Counted from the stretch's first letter, positions 8,403 through 17,326 are shown. The stretch is DNA of 64,000 bases from Streptomyces sp. HD (GCF_028369295.1 NZ_JAQMYP010000036.1:1-64000); one strand, 5' to 3'. Notes: a model not told the origin generated them from the sequence alone. Translations and numbers: made by a program.

Positions 8403-11400
8403 ATGAGTGCGGAGGCGGCCGCATTACGGCTGGGGACGACCGTGGCGCGGGCGGCGGCCCAGGCATGGCTCGGCGGGAAGCGGCGGGAGCAGGAACGCCG
8501 GTTGCCGATGGCCGAGTTGGTGCGGCTGCGGGTGTCCGGGCTGCGGTTGCAGCGCAGCGTGGAGCGGCAGTTCGAGGAGATCGCGGACGCGGTGTTCGAC
8601 CGGCTGGCGCCGTTTCTGGAGCGGGAGTTCCGGGGGCTGGACGAGGGCGGCCGGCAGGCGGTGGCCGACGGGGTGTGCGACACCTTCGCGCAGGCGGACC
8701 TGTCGGACGAGGCGCTGCTGGCGGCGGACGTGAATCCGGCGGAGGTGGTGCGCCGGGTGGCTGGTTCCGTGCGGGTCCCGGTGGGGCTGAGCGAGGCCGA
8801 GACACGACTGTACGAGGTGCTGCTCGCCGAGTGCTGCGAGTACTACGTACGGATCGTGCGGGGGCTGCCGGTCTTCGAGGAGCGGGCACTGGCGGAACTG
8901 CTGGCACGGACGACGTCGCTGGGCGCGGAGATCGCCCGGGTGCTGGAGCGACTGCCGGACCGGTCGCTGTTCGCACCGGAGGGGACGGACCGGGACGGGG
9001 AGTTCCGGCGGCGGTATCTGGAACTGGTGAGCGCGTCGCTGGACGAGGTCGAGCTGTTCCGGCGTACGTCGGACCGGGCTGCGGCGCGGGCGCGGTTGTC
9101 GGTGGCGTATGTGAGTCTGCGGGCCTCGGGGGACGACGGGGTCCGCAGGCATGCGGGCGGGCCCAGAGAGCGCTCCATGCCGCTGTTGCGGCCTGATATG
9201 AGCGACTGGGAGTACGGCGAGGCCGCCGGAATGCGGGTGGAGGCCGCACTGGGCGGCGCCTCGCGGGCTCTGCTGCACGGTGACGCGCGGGTTCTGCTGC
9301 GTGGTGAGGCGGGCTCCGGCAAGACGACCCTGTTGCGGTGGCTCGCGGTCACGGCAGCACGGGGTGCGTTCACCGGTGAGCTTGCGGGCTGGAACGGTCT
9401 GACGCCGGTGCTCGTGAAGCTGCGGGAGTACAGCGGGCGGACGTTGCCGACGCCCGGGGCGATGCTGGACTCGGTGGCCGGGCACATCGCGGGGCTGATG
9501 CCGAGGGGGTGGGTGGAGCGGCAGCTGGCGGCCGGGAAAGCACTGCTGTTGATCGACGGGGTGGACGAACTGCTGGACAGTGAGCGCCGCAGCGTACGGG
9601 AGTGGCTGCGCAGCCTGCTGTCGGCGTACGGGGGCGTCCGGGTGGTCGTGACCTCACGACCGGCCGCCGCGGGGGCGGACTGGCTACGGCGGGAGGAGTT
9701 CACGGCGCTGCATCTGGACCGGATGACGCCCCCTGACCTGGCGGCGTTCGTACGGCAGTGGCATCAGGCGGTGCGGGAGCTCGGTGAGGAGCTGCCGTGC
9801 ACGGTGGAGGAACTGCCGCACTACGAGCAGTCGTTGTTGAACAGCCTCAAGGACCGGCCGCACCTGCAGTCACTCGCGGGGACGCCGTTGCTGGCCTCGA
9901 TGCTGTGCGCGATGCACCTGAACCGCGGCAGTCAACTGCCCCGGAATCGTATGGAGTTGTACCGCAACGCCTTGCACATGCTGGTCCATGAGCGGGACGC
10001 GGACCGGAATGTTCCCTCGGCCGCGGCCAGCCGGCTGAGCCTCCAGGACAAGCTGGTGCTGCTGCGGGATCTCGCTTGGCGGTTGTCCGACAACGACCGG
10101 AGCGAGATCTCGCTGGAGAAGGCGGAGAGGTATGTCGGCCGCAAGCTGGCGGCCATGCGGCATCTGGATGATCAGGACGGCGGCCGCGTCCTGGAGCAGT
10201 TGCGGGGCCGTTCCGGAGTGCTTCGCTCCCCCGCCGTGGGGCGGCTGGACTTCGTGCATCGCACCTTCCAGGAGTATCTCGCCGCGGAGGAGGCGACGGA
10301 GGAGGACCGGATCGGCAACCTGGTCGGGCGGGCGCACCTCGACATCTGGCGCGAGACGATCATCATGGCCGCGGGCCATGCGAATCGGCCTCAGCGGGAG
10401 GAGTTGCTGGGCAGGATCCTGGATTGGGCCGAGCACGCACCCCGGTACGCGCGGCGGTTGCGGTTGCTGGCGGCGGCCTGTCAGGAGACGGTGCCGGAGG
10501 TTTCGGACGAACTGGCCGCCCGGCTGGACTCGGCGGTGGCCGCGCTGCTGCCCGCCCGGCGGGAGACGGACCCTCCTGCTCTGGCGGCCGTGGGACCGAG
10601 CCTGTTGCGAAGGATGCCGCAGTCACTGGACGGGTTGACGGACAAGGCGGCCGTGCAGACCGTGCGCACGGTCGCCCTGATGGGTGGCCAGAGGGCGTTG
10701 CGGCTGGTGGCCGGATACGCCCAGGACCAGCGCGCCGACGTCATCAACGAGCTCATCGACGCCTGGGGCTACTTCGACGCGGATGCCTACGCCGACCGGG
10801 TTCTGTCGCAACTGCCGCTGCAGAGGCACGTCGTCACGCTCACGCACTCCGCCCAGTGGAGCGCGGCGACCCGGCTGAGCTCGATGAAGGACTTGCGGAT
10901 CCGGTATCCGTGCACGGACCTGACCGCCCTGGACGAGCTTCCTCAGCTCTCGACGCTGACCGCCTACGACCTGCGCGGCGCAGCCGACCTCTCGGGGCTG
11001 AGCGCGCATCCCGGGTTGACACGGATCCGCCTGCTGGGCAGCGCGTCGCTGCGCCATCTCGATGTGTTGCGCGAACTTCCGGCGCTGATGGCCGTCGCTC
11101 TCGACCTGGAGAACGTGCCGGACCTCGGTGCTCTCCGGCTGGCGCCGAGGGTGTTCCTGCTGGAACTGCGGAACGTGACCGCCACCACCGATCTGACGCC
11201 GCTGACCGGTTCCGGCATCGCAACACTGGACCTGCGGGCCGACGCCATCTGCCTGCCCAGGGCCATGTCGGCCCTCTCCACCGTCCGGCTGCGAACCCTG
11301 ACCCTCACAAGAGTGGACGTGGCCGCCTGGCTTCGGGACACGGAGCTTCCTGCCACCATCGACCATCTGAACCTGCACGACTGTGTCCTCCCCGAGGACG

Positions 11401-11459
11401 CCGCCGCCCTCGGCCCGCCCAGCACGCACGTCGTGATCAGTTCAGCACGCACGTCGTGA
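8403..11459 (+). CDS. NLR-like NACHT ATPase with leucine-rich C-terminus
   Basis: A 1018-residue signal-transduction ATPase. Residues 1-280 are a helical N-terminal domain of the NACHT-associated kind. The NACHT module has Walker A GEAGSGKTT at 301-309 (Lys307), Walker B LLLIDGVDELL (Asp385 to Glu389) and a VVVTSRPAA sensor near 412-420. A winged-helix/helical region follows, with DFVHRTFQEYLAAEEA typical of NACHT proteins. From about 830 to 1010 there are irregular leucine-rich repeats (LxxLxxL...LxxI). No membrane segment or catalytic effector domain is obvious. Bacterial NACHT proteins of this architecture include phage-defence proteins, so an immune role is possible but unproved here. ATG 8403 follows GGGAGGGGG; the upstream in-frame start at 8358 lies in the terminator stem. 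A duplication at the 3' end changes the last residues (see 11420-11465). Confidence 0.85.
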   Translation: MSAEAAALRLGTTVARAAAQAWLGGKRREQERRLPMAELVRLRVSGLRLQRSVERQFEEIADAVFDRLAPFLEREFRGLDEGGRQAVADGVCDTFAQADLSDEALLAADVNPAEVVRRVAGSVRVPVGLSEAETRLYEVLLAECCEYYVRIVRGLPVFEERALAELLARTTSLGAEIARVLERLPDRSLFAPEGTDRDGEFRRRYLELVSASLDEVELFRRTSDRAAARARLSVAYVSLRASGDDGVRRHAGGPRERSMPLLRPDMSDWEYGEAAGMRVEAALGGASRALLHGDARVLLRGEAGSGKTTLLRWLAVTAARGAFTGELAGWNGLTPVLVKLREYSGRTLPTPGAMLDSVAGHIAGLMPRGWVERQLAAGKALLLIDGVDELLDSERRSVREWLRSLLSAYGGVRVVVTSRPAAAGADWLRREEFTALHLDRMTPPDLAAFVRQWHQAVRELGEELPCTVEELPHYEQSLLNSLKDRPHLQSLAGTPLLASMLCAMHLNRGSQLPRNRMELYRNALHMLVHERDADRNVPSAAASRLSLQDKLVLLRDLAWRLSDNDRSEISLEKAERYVGRKLAAMRHLDDQDGGRVLEQLRGRSGVLRSPAVGRLDFVHRTFQEYLAAEEATEEDRIGNLVGRAHLDIWRETIIMAAGHANRPQREELLGRILDWAEHAPRYARRLRLLAAACQETVPEVSDELAARLDSAVAALLPARRETDPPALAAVGPSLLRRMPQSLDGLTDKAAVQTVRTVALMGGQRALRLVAGYAQDQRADVINELIDAWGYFDADAYADRVLSQLPLQRHVVTLTHSAQWSAATRLSSMKDLRIRYPCTDLTALDELPQLSTLTAYDLRGAADLSGLSAHPGLTRIRLLGSASLRHLDVLRELPALMAVALDLENVPDLGALRLAPRVFLLELRNVTATTDLTPLTGSGIATLDLRADAICLPRAMSALSTVRLRTLTLTRVDVAAWLRDTELPATIDHLNLHDCVLPEDAAALGPPSTHVVISSARTS

Positions 11460-11465
11460 TCAGTT
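11420..11465. repeat. 23-bp perfect tandem duplication at the NLR stop codon
   Basis: Two perfect head-to-tail copies of a 23-base unit, beginning CAGCACGCACGTCG, occupy 11420-11442 and 11443-11465. With one copy the gene would end ...HVVIS followed by TGA at 11464-11466. With two copies the frame shifts and ends at TGA 11457-11459 with extra residues SARTS. It looks like a recent slippage event. Confidence 0.9.
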
Positions 11466-11478
11466 GACCGCGTGCGTA

Positions 11479-11511
11479 CGGCCCCGCACTCCCGAAGGAG
11501 AACGGGGCCGT
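11479..11511. terminator. Convergent terminator between NLR gene and accE
   Basis: A perfect 9-bp stem ACGGCCCCG/CGGGGCCGT closes a loop that can itself pair (CTCC with GGAG). It sits between the convergent NLR gene and accE and probably serves both. Confidence 0.65.
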
Positions 11512-11527
11512 AGCCACACTCAGAAGC

Positions 11528-11722
11528 TCAGCGCCAGCTGTGCGGTGCCCGGAAGCCGGGCTCGCGCTCCAGGCGGCGCCAGCCGGCCTTCGCGCGGCCG
11601 CGATGGGCCGGGGCGGGGTCGGAGGGCTGGGCGGCGGCGCGGGCCAGGAGGATCGCCGTGATGGCCGCGACTTCCTCGGGCTCGGCATGGCCCTTCTCGA
11701 CGCGAATATCAGGGAGGTTCAT
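11528..11722 (-). CDS. accE: Acyl-CoA carboxylase epsilon subunit
   Basis: A 64-residue AccE/PccE-like epsilon subunit. This small actinobacterial protein binds the carboxyltransferase beta subunit and raises acetyl/propionyl-CoA carboxylase activity. Recognisable parts are a short N-terminus (LPDIRVEKGH), the helix PEEVAAITAILLARAA, and the C-terminal RAKAGWRRLEREPGFRAPHSWR-like block around a WRR and a terminal W. It lies 57 bases downstream of accB on the same strand, the order expected for the accB-accE operon. It starts at ATG 11722. Length and both conserved blocks fit the family. Confidence 0.9.
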   Translation of the reverse strand: MNLPDIRVEKGHAEPEEVAAITAILLARAAAQPSDPAPAHRGRAKAGWRRLEREPGFRAPHSWR

Positions 11723-11779
11723 GGGTGTCAGTCTCCGTGAGAGAGGTTTCCGCTGGGGTATCGCGGAGGGTCCGCTGGG

Positions 11780-13363
11780 TTACTGCGGGGGGTTGCCGTG
11801 CTTGCGGGACGGCAGATCGGCGTGCTTGGTCTGGAGCATCGCCAGGGACTTCACGAGCACCTCACGGGTCTCCGCGGGGTCGATCACGTCGTCCACCAGG
11901 CCACGCTCGGCCGCGTAGTAGGGGTGCATGAGCTCGGACTTGTACTCCTTGACCATGCGGGCCCGCATGGCCTCGGGGTCCTCGGCCTCGGCGATCTGCC
12001 GACGGAAGATGACGTTGGCCGCGCCCTCCGCGCCCATCACGGCGATCTCGTTGGTCGGCCAGGCGTAGGTGAGGTCGGCGCCGATGGACTGGCTGTCCAT
12101 GACGATGTACGCACCTCCGTACGCCTTGCGCAGGATCAGCGAGATCCGCGGCACGGTCGCGTTGCAGTAGGCGTAGAGGAGCTTCGCGCCGTGCCTGATG
12201 ATGCCGCCGTGTTCCTGGTCGACGCCGGGGAGGAAGCCCGGTACGTCCAGGAAAGTGACGATCGGAATGTTAAAAGCGTCACACATCTGGACAAAGCGCG
12301 CAGCTTTTTCCGACGCCTCGATGTCCAGGACGCCGGCGAGGGACTGCGGCTGGTTGGCCACGATGCCCACGACCTGGCCGTCGAGCCGGGCCAGCGCGCA
12401 GATGATGTTCCGCGCCCAGCGCTCGTGGACCTCCAGGTACTCGCCGTCGTCGACGATCTCCTCGATGACCTTGGCCATGTCGTACGGCCGGTTGCCGTCC
12501 GCCGGGACCAGGTCGAGCAGCACCTCGCTGCGGCGGTCGGGCGCGTCCGAGGACTCGGCCCGGGGCGGGTTCTCGCGGTTGTTCTGGGGCAGCAGCGAGA
12601 GCAGGTAGCGCACCTCGGCGATGCACGTCTCCTCGTCGTCGTACGCGAAGTGGCAGACGCCGGAGGTCTCGGCGTGCACGTCCGCGCCGCCCAGGCCGTT
12701 CTGGGTGATCTCCTCGCCGGTGACCGCCTTGACGACGTCCGGGCCGGTGATGAACATCTGCGAGGTCTCGCGGACCATGAACACGAAGTCCGTCAGGGCG
12801 GGGCTGTACGCCGCGCCGCCCGCGCACGGGCCGAGCATGACCGAGATCTGCGGGATGACGCCGGACGCCTTGGTGTTGCGCTGGAAGATGCCGCCGTAAC
12901 CGGCGAGGGCGGAGACGCCCTCCTGGATACGGGCGCCGGCGCCGTCGTTCAGCGAGACCAGCGGGGCACCGGCCGCGATGGCCATGTCCATGATCTTGTG
13001 GATCTTCGTGGCATGGGCCTCGCCCAGCGCGCCGCCGAAGATGCGGAAGTCGTGGGCGTAGACGAAGACCGTGCGGCCCTCCACCGTGCCCCAGCCGGTG
13101 ATGACACCGTCGGTGTACGGCTTCTTGGCCTCCAGGCCGAAGCCCTGGGCCCGGTGCCGGCGCAGCTGCTCGACCTCCCGGAAGGAATCCGGGTCCAGCA
13201 GCAGCTCGATCCGCTCCCGGGCGGTCAGCTTGCCCTTGGCATGCTGCGCCGCGGTCGCCTTCTCGCTCGGGCCGGCCAGCGCCTGCGCACGGATCTCGTG
13301 CAGCTCGGCGGTCCGTCCGCGCGCGTCGATCGGCTCACCCGGTGCCTCTTCCAAAACGGTCAT
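11780..13363 (-). CDS. accB: Acetyl/propionyl-CoA carboxylase carboxyltransferase beta subunit
   Basis: A 527-residue carboxyltransferase that moves CO2 from biotin carboxyl carrier protein to acetyl- or propionyl-CoA, giving malonyl- or methylmalonyl-CoA for fatty acid and polyketide synthesis. Both crotonase-like halves are seen: an N-terminal CoA-binding site with GAGARIQEG and GPCAGGAAYSPAL, and a C-terminal biotin site with FLPGVDQEHGGIIRHGAKLLYAY and RKAYGGAYIVM. It starts at ATG 13363; 154 bases separate it from the next gene and must hold its promoter. It forms an operon with accE. Sequence alone does not settle acetyl- versus propionyl-CoA preference, but pairing with a short epsilon subunit fits the essential S. 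coelicolor AccB-AccE complex. Confidence 0.93.
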   Translation of the reverse strand: MTVLEEAPGEPIDARGRTAELHEIRAQALAGPSEKATAAQHAKGKLTARERIELLLDPDSFREVEQLRRHRAQGFGLEAKKPYTDGVITGWGTVEGRTVFVYAHDFRIFGGALGEAHATKIHKIMDMAIAAGAPLVSLNDGAGARIQEGVSALAGYGGIFQRNTKASGVIPQISVMLGPCAGGAAYSPALTDFVFMVRETSQMFITGPDVVKAVTGEEITQNGLGGADVHAETSGVCHFAYDDEETCIAEVRYLLSLLPQNNRENPPRAESSDAPDRRSEVLLDLVPADGNRPYDMAKVIEEIVDDGEYLEVHERWARNIICALARLDGQVVGIVANQPQSLAGVLDIEASEKAARFVQMCDAFNIPIVTFLDVPGFLPGVDQEHGGIIRHGAKLLYAYCNATVPRISLILRKAYGGAYIVMDSQSIGADLTYAWPTNEIAVMGAEGAANVIFRRQIAEAEDPEAMRARMVKEYKSELMHPYYAAERGLVDDVIDPAETREVLVKSLAMLQTKHADLPSRKHGNPPQ

Positions 13364-13517
13364 GTAGTGACCTTACGAAGGACACCAAGGAAAGCGAGCC
13401 GTTGACTCCGTACAGTCTCCGGAGCCATTTCCTGGTGCCACTGAACAGAACCATGACGGCATGCAGCCCTTCCGACTGCTCAGAGGGCGTGCGCGTTGTC
13501 GGGGTCACACAAAGGCT

Positions 13518-15866
13518 TCAGCCGAGAGCCACCTCACACTGGTGGGTCGCGCATACCATCCCCGGAGTGACACGGACCCTCAGTCGGCGCCCCGTCGCGA
13601 GGATCTCGACCGAGTCGTCGGCCCGCAGGATCCGTCGTACGGGACGGTCCCAGATGATCTCCAGCGGCTCGCCCGTGCGCGGCGGCTCGCTCACGCAGAG
13701 GGTAGCGGTACCGCCCCGGCCGCGGAGCAGCACGCTCGCCCCGGCGGAGGCGGTGAGCGGACCCGCCGTACCCGGCTGCCAGAAGTTGGCGGCGGTCAGC
13801 CCCAGAGAGGGCACGCGTACGGCTTGGCATCCGCTGTGATTGGCGAGGACCGACAGCCAGCGGGCACCGTACGCGGCCCGCGCCGCCACCGCGTCCCGTT
13901 CGGCGCCGGGCATGAGCAGGTAGACGTAGGCCGCATCCACCGGGTCCGTGCCGTGCTCCAGCCAGAGGGTCTGCCAGCGGCGGGTGCGGCGCTCGGTCGT
14001 ACTGCCGGTGTTGATGTCGGACCAGGCGCCGGTGCGGTCCTCGCGCAGGGTGCGCAGATCGCCGTACGGCACCACCCAGCCGCCGTGGCCCTCCAGATGG
14101 GCCCAGCCCCGGCCGCGTACGAGGGCCTGGTCGCCGCCCTCCCCCAGGTTGCGGTTGTCGACGACGGTCTCGACGGGGACTCCGTCGGTGCAGCTGATCC
14201 CGGCGCCGAGGCAGATCACGGCGTCCGCGACGCAGAACCACGACTTGCGGGCTTCGAGCGTCGACCCCAGTCCCTTCAGGTGCTGCCCGATCGCCGCGTA
14301 CTCGCCGTCGGTCGCGCCCCCGACCCACCGCACGCCGGGCTTGGGCTCGCCCCACTCGCCGCCCGCCCTGTCGGGGAGGCGGCGCGTGGAGACGGTGGTG
14401 CCGGGAAGGCGGTACCAGTCGACGGTCGGCCAGTACCAGTCCGTGTACTGGGCGGCCCGATCGGCCCGGCCGCCGGGGCCGTCGGCCCACCACGAGAGCA
14501 TTCCGGCGCCGGTGTGCCAGCCGCGCGGATTCTCGCCGTTGCCGCACTCGTAGTGGGCGATGCGGTCACTGGCCATGGTGATGTTCGCGACGAAGCGCGG
14601 GCGGCGGTGGACGGCCCGGTCCATGGCGGCGAAGAGGTGGTGGCCGGTGGGTTCGGGTACGGCCGGGACCGGTGAATCGGCGACGGTGTGCAGTCGGGCG
14701 AGGTCGGCGACGCCGAACTGACGCGCAGTCAAGATCGGGGTGACGGTGTCCCGTTCGATCCATCCCTTGATACGGCCGTACCAGCGCTCGCGTTCCGCCG
14801 CGCTCGCCCCGCCCGCGAGCAGGGCGACGGCGGCGATGATCGCCTGCCCGTGGTAGTGGTCGCTGCGCATCACCTGCCGCTCGTCGCTCTTGAGGTAACC
14901 CCGGCTGATGGCACGGCCGTTGACGCCGTCCATCACCAGTCCGTCGTGGATGAGGGGCGCGTAGGCGCGCTCGACGCCGTCGAGGACGATCTGCCGGTTC
15001 GGGTCGGTCACCTCCCACTCGGATCCGGCGAGCAGCGCGAAGAGGCGGCCGAGGCCGTCGAGGAGCACCTGGCCGTAGGTGCCGGAGTAGGCGACCCAGG
15101 TGTGCTGGACGAAGGAGCCGTCGGCGTAGAGGCCGTCGCCCTTGGTGACGTACGGAAAGACCGGAGAGAGCGCGTCGCGGGCGAGCGCGATCTTCGCCGG
15201 GGCCCGGCCGAGGATGCCGCGCAGGGCGACGCTGCGGCACAGATCGACGCGGTTGGCGCCGGTGGAGGTGCCGGAGTAATCGGTGAGCATGGCGTCCGGG
15301 ATGAAGTGGTCGACGGCAGCGCAGGCGGCGTCGATCCGGGGATCGGCGAGATGGCCGTACAGCGCGGCCGCGATGTCCATCAGCAGGCGGGGGCTGCCGA
15401 TCTGCCATTCCCACCAGTTGCCGTAGCGGGTGGTGGAGGGGTTGTAGACGGTGGCGGAGAGGTGGTCGAGGCCACGCAGGACGTCGGCGAGGAGGGCGGG
15501 GTCGGCGGTGGATCCGGTGCCCTGCTGGACGTAGGCCTGGGTCATGGTCCACAGGCGGCTGTAGCTCTGCGTGATGCCGGCGGGCGGGTCGTAGGGGTGG
15601 TCGGGCCAGAGGGAGGTGGGGGCGGGAGCCATGGTGGCCCGGAAGCCGCGGGCGAGGGTGCCGGTCTCGGCGAGGCGGGAGGCGTACGGCTCCGTGGCGG
15701 GGTCGTAGCCGGCGCCGAGGGCGATGGTCAGCCAGCGCAGACGGAGGGCGTCGTAGGGGTCGGCGACGGCGGCGCGGGCGGCGGGAGCGGCCGCGGCCAT
15801 GAGCGCCGTCGCGACTAAGACGGCTCGGCGAGTGGGTCCCATGGGTGCTCTTCGCTGTGGGTTCAT
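13518..15866 (-). CDS. Secreted polysaccharide lyase family 8 (hyaluronate/chondroitin/xanthan lyase-like)
   Basis: A 782-residue exported lyase that cleaves uronic-acid polysaccharides by beta-elimination. A twin-arginine-like start (GPTRRAVLVATAL) and Ala-rich stretch ending AARA gives the signal peptide. The (alpha/alpha) toroid carries the family catalytic set: Asn150 in NWWEWQIG, His255 in FVQHTWVAYSG and Tyr264 nine residues on in SGTYG. The NGENPRGWHTGAGMLSWW block is also typical of PL8. A beta-sandwich follows to the end. ATG 15866 is used; ATG 15843 (a plain signal peptide start behind GAAGAG) and GTG 15884 are alternatives. It is divergent from the YceI gene. The exact substrate cannot be read from sequence. 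Confidence 0.88.
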   Translation of the reverse strand: MNPQRRAPMGPTRRAVLVATALMAAAAPAARAAVADPYDALRLRWLTIALGAGYDPATEPYASRLAETGTLARGFRATMAPAPTSLWPDHPYDPPAGITQSYSRLWTMTQAYVQQGTGSTADPALLADVLRGLDHLSATVYNPSTTRYGNWWEWQIGSPRLLMDIAAALYGHLADPRIDAACAAVDHFIPDAMLTDYSGTSTGANRVDLCRSVALRGILGRAPAKIALARDALSPVFPYVTKGDGLYADGSFVQHTWVAYSGTYGQVLLDGLGRLFALLAGSEWEVTDPNRQIVLDGVERAYAPLIHDGLVMDGVNGRAISRGYLKSDERQVMRSDHYHGQAIIAAVALLAGGASAAERERWYGRIKGWIERDTVTPILTARQFGVADLARLHTVADSPVPAVPEPTGHHLFAAMDRAVHRRPRFVANITMASDRIAHYECGNGENPRGWHTGAGMLSWWADGPGGRADRAAQYTDWYWPTVDWYRLPGTTVSTRRLPDRAGGEWGEPKPGVRWVGGATDGEYAAIGQHLKGLGSTLEARKSWFCVADAVICLGAGISCTDGVPVETVVDNRNLGEGGDQALVRGRGWAHLEGHGGWVVPYGDLRTLREDRTGAWSDINTGSTTERRTRRWQTLWLEHGTDPVDAAYVYLLMPGAERDAVAARAAYGARWLSVLANHSGCQAVRVPSLGLTAANFWQPGTAGPLTASAGASVLLRGRGGTATLCVSEPPRTGEPLEIIWDRPVRRILRADDSVEILATGRRLRVRVTPGMVCATHQCEVALG

Positions 15867-15915
15867 GCCCTGGGCATCTACCACCTCAGAGTAATCACGC
15901 CAACACTTTACGGAT

Positions 15916-15981
15916 GATGTTGAACATTGAACGGAATAGCCCTAAGGTCGGTCACGTTGATGTAGTTAAAGATTCAACATC
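15916..15981. promoter_or_regulatory. Inverted repeat in the PL8/YceI divergent promoter region
   Basis: GATGTTGAA at 15916-15924 and its exact complement TTCAACATC at 15973-15981 flank 48 bases. A second TTGAACATTGAAC-like direct motif overlaps the left arm, and GTTGA at 15956-15960 pairs with TCAAC in the right arm. The AT-rich composition against the surrounding GC suggests a promoter/operator. The cognate regulator is unknown. Confidence 0.4.
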
Positions 15982-16026
15982 ACCGTTTCGGCATCACTGT
16001 CGGGACATCACTCGAAGGAGCACGTC

Positions 16027-16581
16027 ATGGCGAACCTCGACCTCTCCGCCCTGACCGGTGACTACACGATCGACACGGCCCACTCCACGATCGGCTTCAC
16101 GGTCCGCCACGCCATGGTCACCAACGTCAAGGGCAAGTTCCTCGACTTCAGCGGCTCGCTGCACCTGGACGGCAGCGACCCGTCGGCGTCCACCGCGTCC
16201 ATCGACGTCAAGATGGAGAGCATCGACACCGGCTCCGCGGACCGCGACGGTCACCTCAAGAGCGCGGACTTCTTCAAGGCGGAGGAGTTCCCGACGATGA
16301 CCTTCCGCTCGACCTCGGCCGAGTCCCTCGGTGGCGACGACTACCGCATCACCGGCGATCTCACGATCCTCGGCACGACCAAGCCGCTCACCATCGACCT
16401 GGAGTTCAACGGCGCCGCGAAGGACCCGTTCGGCAACGAGCGCGTCGGTTTCGAGGGCAAGGCGGAGCTGCTGCGGTCGGAGTGGGGGCTGACCTGGAAC
16501 GCCGCGCTGGAGACGGGTGGGGTGCTGGTCTCCGACAAGATCAAGCTGAACTTCGACATTTCGGCCATCAGGAACGCGTAG
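16027..16581 (+). CDS. YceI family lipid-binding-like protein
   Basis: A 184-residue YceI-domain protein covering nearly the whole sequence. The family folds as a lipocalin-like barrel that binds polyisoprenoid or similar lipids; in this form there is no signal peptide, so it is probably cytoplasmic. Typical blocks are YTIDTAHSTIGFTVRHAMVTNVKGKF, DVKMESIDTG, RDGHLKSADFF and DLTILGTTKPLTI. The start is ATG 16027 with GAAGGAG 6 bases upstream. Many Streptomyces carry it as a single gene; reported roles concern isoprenoid metabolism or stress, none demonstrable here. It is transcribed away from the PL8 lyase, with a candidate operator between them. Confidence 0.9.
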   Translation: MANLDLSALTGDYTIDTAHSTIGFTVRHAMVTNVKGKFLDFSGSLHLDGSDPSASTASIDVKMESIDTGSADRDGHLKSADFFKAEEFPTMTFRSTSAESLGGDDYRITGDLTILGTTKPLTIDLEFNGAAKDPFGNERVGFEGKAELLRSEWGLTWNAALETGGVLVSDKIKLNFDISAIRNA

Positions 16582-16642
16582 GCCTTCGGCGACGGAGCCG
16601 CGACCCGCTGAGCATTCGCCCTCCAGTTCCTCAATTCCCGTA

Positions 16643-17260
16643 TCAGGAGGGCGGGTGTCCCGCTCGGCGTCGCCCGCTCACTGGCCCGGACTCCAACTTG
16701 GCGATCGCGGCCGCCAGTTGAGCCGCACGGTTCTCCGGAGTACGGGCCCGAAGCAACCCGAGCATGACGAGATAGCGGTCCGTCCTGCCGAGCCCCTCGA
16801 AGACGGCCTTGGCCCGGAAGTTGCGCTCCAGTGCGGCCGCGAGGTCCTCGGGGACGGTGGCGTTGCGCTGCGACTCATAGGCCGCCGTCCATCTGCCGTC
16901 CGCCTTCGCACCGGCCACTTCCGCGAGCCCGGCGGGCCGCATCCGTCCGGCGGCCGCCAACTCCTCGACCCGCCGGACGTTGACCATCGACCAGAGGCTG
17001 CCCGGCCGGCGCGGGGTGATCCGCTGCAGGTAGTGCGTGGCGTCGAGCCCCTTGCGCTGACCGGTGATCCAGCCGTGGCAGAGAGCCACGTCGTTGACCT
17101 CGGCGGCAGTGACGGAGGGGGTGCCGGAGCCCTTCTTGGCGACCTTGATCCAGAGGCCGCCCTGCAGCGGGTGCTCGGGGGTGGAGTGAGTGGTCAGCCA
17201 GGTGTCCAGAGCGGCGGCCGATTCGAAGGCGCGGGGGGCTGTGCCGTCGGAGGGGGTCAT
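16643..17260 (-). CDS. YdeI/OmpD-associated family protein
   Basis: A 205-residue YdeI/OmpD-associated family protein. Seen are the N-terminal block with FESAAALDTWL, GLWIKVAKKGSGTPSV, NDVALCHGWITGQRKGLD, YLQRITPRRPGSLWS and the C-terminal PEDLAAALERNFRAKAVFEGL. Members have been called bacteriocin-protection proteins, but the biochemical function is not known. It is cytoplasmic, with no signal or membrane segment. It starts at ATG 17260, just downstream of a 16-bp tandem repeat (17295-17326) that may be part of its control region. It stands alone, convergent with the YceI gene. Confidence 0.8.
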   Translation of the reverse strand: MTPSDGTAPRAFESAAALDTWLTTHSTPEHPLQGGLWIKVAKKGSGTPSVTAAEVNDVALCHGWITGQRKGLDATHYLQRITPRRPGSLWSMVNVRRVEELAAAGRMRPAGLAEVAGAKADGRWTAAYESQRNATVPEDLAAALERNFRAKAVFEGLGRTDRYLVMLGLLRARTPENRAAQLAAAIAKLESGPVSGRRRAGHPPS

Positions 17261-17294
17261 GAGGTCACCGTAGGTCGCCTATAGGTCAGAAACT

Positions 17295-17326
17295 GGCCTA
17301 TTCGGAACCTGGCCCATTCGGAACCT
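17295..17326. repeat. 16-bp tandem repeat upstream of the YdeI-like gene
   Basis: GGCCTATTCGGAACCT (17295-17310) is followed directly by GGCCCATTCGGAACCT (17311-17326), one mismatch. The pair lies 35-66 bases upstream of the ydeI-like start and could be an operator. The remainder of 17327-17597 shows no credible gene. Confidence 0.6.

Noticed and set aside
11798-13405. 535-residue ORF opposite accB
   Set aside because: Antisense shadow of a highly conserved carboxyltransferase gene.
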